This document shows, piece by piece, positions 5,035 through 7,020 of a DNA stretch of 7,020 nucleotides (its first letter is position 1; each line of letters opens with the position of its first letter). The notes under the pieces were generated by a model. It saw only the letters and a list, made by a program, of their open reading frames with translations. It was not told where the DNA came from and did not search any database. Made by a program: the position numbers and the translations under genes. This DNA comes from Candidatus Subteraquimicrobium carltonvillense (lineage in GTDB: Bacteria > Actinomycetota > Aquicultoria > Subteraquimicrobiales > Subteraquimicrobiaceae). The stretch is from positions 1 to 7,020 of the forward strand of contig DDKQ01000044.1 in NCBI GenBank assembly GCA_002339355.1, given 5' to 3'.

Positions 5035-5808
5035 CTACTCTTGCCGGTTGAATTCGAAGACCCCTAAGCAAATCATGACCAAACCAAATCCTATGACCAC
5101 TAAAAGATCCCCGGAAACCGAGTGTTCCTTGAATCCAATCACCGTATACCGGAGGATATCCACACCATAGGTTAAGGGATTAATTCTCACGAGATAATCC
5201 ATCCATGATGGTAGGCCCTTTACGGGAAACATGGCTCCCGATAAGAAAAACATGGGGAGGGTCAAAAAATTCACGATCATGTGAAAACCCTCCATGCTCC
5301 TCATCCGAGCGGCGATGACTATTCCCATAGAAGTCAGGGAGAGAGAAATCAAAAACATGAGGATCCAGAGTTTTATGACCATTCCAGGTGTAAGGCTTAC
5401 CCCAATGAGGGGCGCGAAGACGAGCATGAGTGTTCCTTGAAAAAGCGCCACCGTGGCCCCACCCAGAGCTTTCCCGAGGGCAACCGCCGAGCGGGATATT
5501 GGGGCAACTAAAACCTCCTTTAGGAAACCGAATTCTCTGTCCCAGACGATGGATAATGCGGAAAAAACTGAGGTAAAAAGGAGAGTCATCCCAATGATGC
5601 CCGGGTATATGAAGACCACGTAGTCTTGAACTCCGGGGATGAAACCACCATGGGCAAAGGCTTTAACGAGATCTCCACCCAAACCCGTTCCCAAAACGAA
5701 TAAAAATAGAGCGGGCTGAGCGATGGCACCTACGATTCGCGGTTTGTCACGCCAAAATCTCTTAACATCTCTCAACCAAATCGTATAAATACCCTTCAGT
5801 TCCCTCAT
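5035..5808 (-). CDS. ABC-2 type exporter permease, DrrB-like
   Basis: With the start at 5808 this is a 257-residue inner-membrane permease with about six hydrophobic segments (roughly 26-43, 65-88, 107-137, 146-167, 179-195, 233-252). The N-terminal amphipathic segment TIWLRDVKRFWRDKPR and the C-terminal motif FLSGAMFPVKGLPSW (188-202) with NPLTYGVDILRY (210-221) are typical of ABC-2/DrrB permeases exporting drugs, lipids or polysaccharides. Start choice: an ATG at 5817 directly abuts GGGAG, leaving no spacer, while the ATG at 5808 has that site 9 nt upstream. It lies 32 nt after the ATPase gene, forming a two-gene exporter (half-size proteins, so 2+2 assembly). The substrate cannot be read from sequence. 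Confidence 0.93.
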   Translation of the reverse strand: MRELKGIYTIWLRDVKRFWRDKPRIVGAIAQPALFLFVLGTGLGGDLVKAFAHGGFIPGVQDYVVFIYPGIIGMTLLFTSVFSALSIVWDREFGFLKEVLVAPISRSAVALGKALGGATVALFQGTLMLVFAPLIGVSLTPGMVIKLWILMFLISLSLTSMGIVIAARMRSMEGFHMIVNFLTLPMFFLSGAMFPVKGLPSWMDYLVRINPLTYGVDILRYTVIGFKEHSVSGDLLVVIGFGLVMICLGVFEFNRQE

Positions 5809-5840
5809 GCCTTTCATCTCCCATAAAAAGTCACATTACA

Positions 5841-6824
5841 TTATCGCTTTCTCATCCTGGTACTTTGTCTAAATATATCCAAAGGACTTGCACTTTCGTC
5901 CCTGATGGCATGACCCGTTAATTTAAGGAATACGTCATCGAGTGTGGGACGTCTCCAATTGATGGAAATTATCTTCACACCAAAAGTGCTGATGAATTCG
6001 GGTATAAACCTTTCTCCATCGGTGATACTGAAACGCAGACCGGAGCCGTCGCGGCCCACCGAAGTATTGTATTTTGCCTCGATTTCCTTCAATGCCCTAC
6101 CATCGTCAACTGTTTTAATTTGAATGATATCCCCACCCACTCGCTTCTTCAGATTATCTGGGGTATCCAGAGCCACTATCCTTCCGTAATCGATGATACT
6201 CACGCGGTCGCAATTCTCGGCTTCATCCATGTAGTGTGTGGTCAAGAAAATGGTGATGTCCTCTCGCTTTTTTAGCTCGTGGATGTATTGCCAGATGTGA
6301 TTCCTGGTTTGAGGATCTAGACCCAAAGTGGGCTCGTCCAAAAAGAGAACCTTCGGATAATGCAGGAGACCCCGGGCAATTTCCAATCGTCTTTTCGTGC
6401 CGCCGGAAAAATTGATGACCAAATCATTCTGCCTTTCCTCCAACTCCACGAGGCGAAGGACTTCCAAGATCCTCTCCTGCATATCCTCGACGGAGAGGTC
6501 GTAGATCATGGCGTGAAACTCGAGATTTTCTCTGGCGGTGAGTCTATTATCCAGGCTTGGGTCCTGAAAGACCAACCCTATGGATTGGCGCACCGCATTT
6601 GGGTCCTTGCTCACATCAAATCCATTGACTACCGCACTGCCAGAGGTGGGTTTAAGTAGAGTGCAAAGCATATTGATGGTCGTGGTCTTCCCCGCTCCGT
6701 TGGGACCCAAAAAGCCAAAAATCTCTCCCCTTTTGACCGAAAAAGTCACTCCCCTGACGGCCTCAAATCCATCGAATTTTTTCACCAGATTATGCGCTTC
6801 TATTATGTTTGGTTTTGATGCCAC
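5841..6824 (-). CDS. ABC exporter ATP-binding protein, DrrA-like
   Basis: Cytoplasmic ATPase of the exporter, 327 residues from the GTG at 6824. Motifs in order: Walker A GPNGAGKTT (40-48), Q-loop Gln87 (VFQDPS), signature FSGGTKRRLEIARGL (139-153), Walker B VLFLDEPTLGLD (159-170) and switch His197 (TTHYMDEAE). All catalytic residues are intact. The C-terminal part (about 245-327) matches the extra domain of DrrA-type ATPases, with WRRPTLDDVFLKLTGHAIR near the end. The start is uncertain. GTG at 6824 has GGTGG 6 nt upstream and leaves a short tail before IIEAHNLVKKF; GTG 6827, ATG 6857 and TTG 6929 are in frame but have worse or no ribosome site. The permease gene follows. No clear promoter is recognised upstream. 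Confidence 0.94.
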   Translation of the reverse strand: MASKPNIIEAHNLVKKFDGFEAVRGVTFSVKRGEIFGFLGPNGAGKTTTINMLCTLLKPTSGSAVVNGFDVSKDPNAVRQSIGLVFQDPSLDNRLTARENLEFHAMIYDLSVEDMQERILEVLRLVELEERQNDLVINFSGGTKRRLEIARGLLHYPKVLFLDEPTLGLDPQTRNHIWQYIHELKKREDITIFLTTHYMDEAENCDRVSIIDYGRIVALDTPDNLKKRVGGDIIQIKTVDDGRALKEIEAKYNTSVGRDGSGLRFSITDGERFIPEFISTFGVKIISINWRRPTLDDVFLKLTGHAIRDESASPLDIFRQSTRMRKR

Positions 6825-6940
6825 CACACACCACCCATACGATTCACTGATGTACATAAGTGGGCCATAGGCTAGACATAAATCGCGGTCTACGACAGAA
6901 GCTCTTTTTGCCAAACTGTTCTTAAGCAAAGGAATGTTTT

Positions 6941-7020
6941 AAATGCTAAGCACAAAGCACCAAATTCTAAACAATATTAATTGACCAAAAATGTCCTGAG
7001 CAAAGTCGAAGGAATCCAAA
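6941..7020. repeat. AT-rich repeat-like intergenic sequence at the window edge
   Basis: This stretch upstream of the ABC ATPase is built of short similar units (for example TAAGCAC and AAAGCAC in a row, then CAAATTCTAAACAA) and ends with GTCCTGAGCAAAGTCGAAGG (6993-7012), an imperfect palindrome whose ends TCCT and AGGA mirror each other. Similar-looking strings are, from memory, frequent between genes in environmental bacterial genomes, which suggests a dispersed repeat. Only one copy is inside the window, so the repeat nature is not shown here. The rest of the gene-free right end (6825-6940) shows no recognisable element. Confidence 0.35.

Noticed and set aside
1..7020. CRISPR array, insertion sequence, phage genes or a defence system
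   Set aside because: No regularly spaced direct repeats, transposase, integrase or defence-associated domains are seen apart from the toxin-antitoxin pair.

Overview
The window reads as bacterial chromosome: Shine-Dalgarno sites of the GGAGG type, sigma-70-like promoters, short intergenic gaps and overlapping genes. All supported genes, including one tRNA, lie on the minus strand, so the window reads right to left. Base composition is intermediate. The lineage cannot be fixed from the sequence. The gene set (a TrkH channel with separate one-domain-pair TrkA subunits, a DrrAB-type exporter, a RelE-type toxin-antitoxin pair) is found in many free-living bacteria. The repeat-like right edge and the tRNA-like intergenic segment recall genomes of uncultivated environmental bacteria, which is an impression only.

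Layout from the right edge: 6825-7020 is non-coding, with an AT-rich, repeat-like stretch at the very end. Next come a DrrA-type ABC ATPase (5841-6824) and its DrrB/ABC-2 permease (5035-5808), a two-gene export unit. After a gap with a good candidate promoter (4936-4964) comes a compact five-gene potassium-transport operon: trkA-like gene A (4251-4889), trkA-like gene B (3578-4237), a 44-residue single-span membrane protein starting with TTG (3432-3566), trkH (1933-3435), and an exported, membrane-anchored protein with an OB-fold-like domain (1358-1936). Junctions in this operon are 13 nt, 11 nt, and two 4-nt stop/start overlaps, so the last three genes look translationally coupled. The two cytoplasmic TrkA proteins would form the nucleotide-binding gating ring of the TrkH channel. 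The small protein and the OB-fold protein are the unexplained additions.

Immediately after the operon is tRNA-Gly(CCC) (1243-1315) with a near-consensus promoter only 5 nt past the last stop codon. The 610-1242 stretch has no credible protein gene. It holds the promoter/operator of a toxin-antitoxin pair, a terminator-like hairpin, other inverted repeats, and a structured segment (1029-1185) bounded by two oppositely oriented tRNA T-arm-like sequences.

The left end carries an RHH antitoxin (391-609) overlapping a RelE-like toxin (147-401), a probable terminator, and the first 14 codons of another gene leaving the window at base 1.

The best candidates for something undescribed are the hidden small membrane protein between trkA and trkH, the OB-fold protein coupled to trkH, and the tRNA-like inverted element. 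None amounts to a demonstrated new system.
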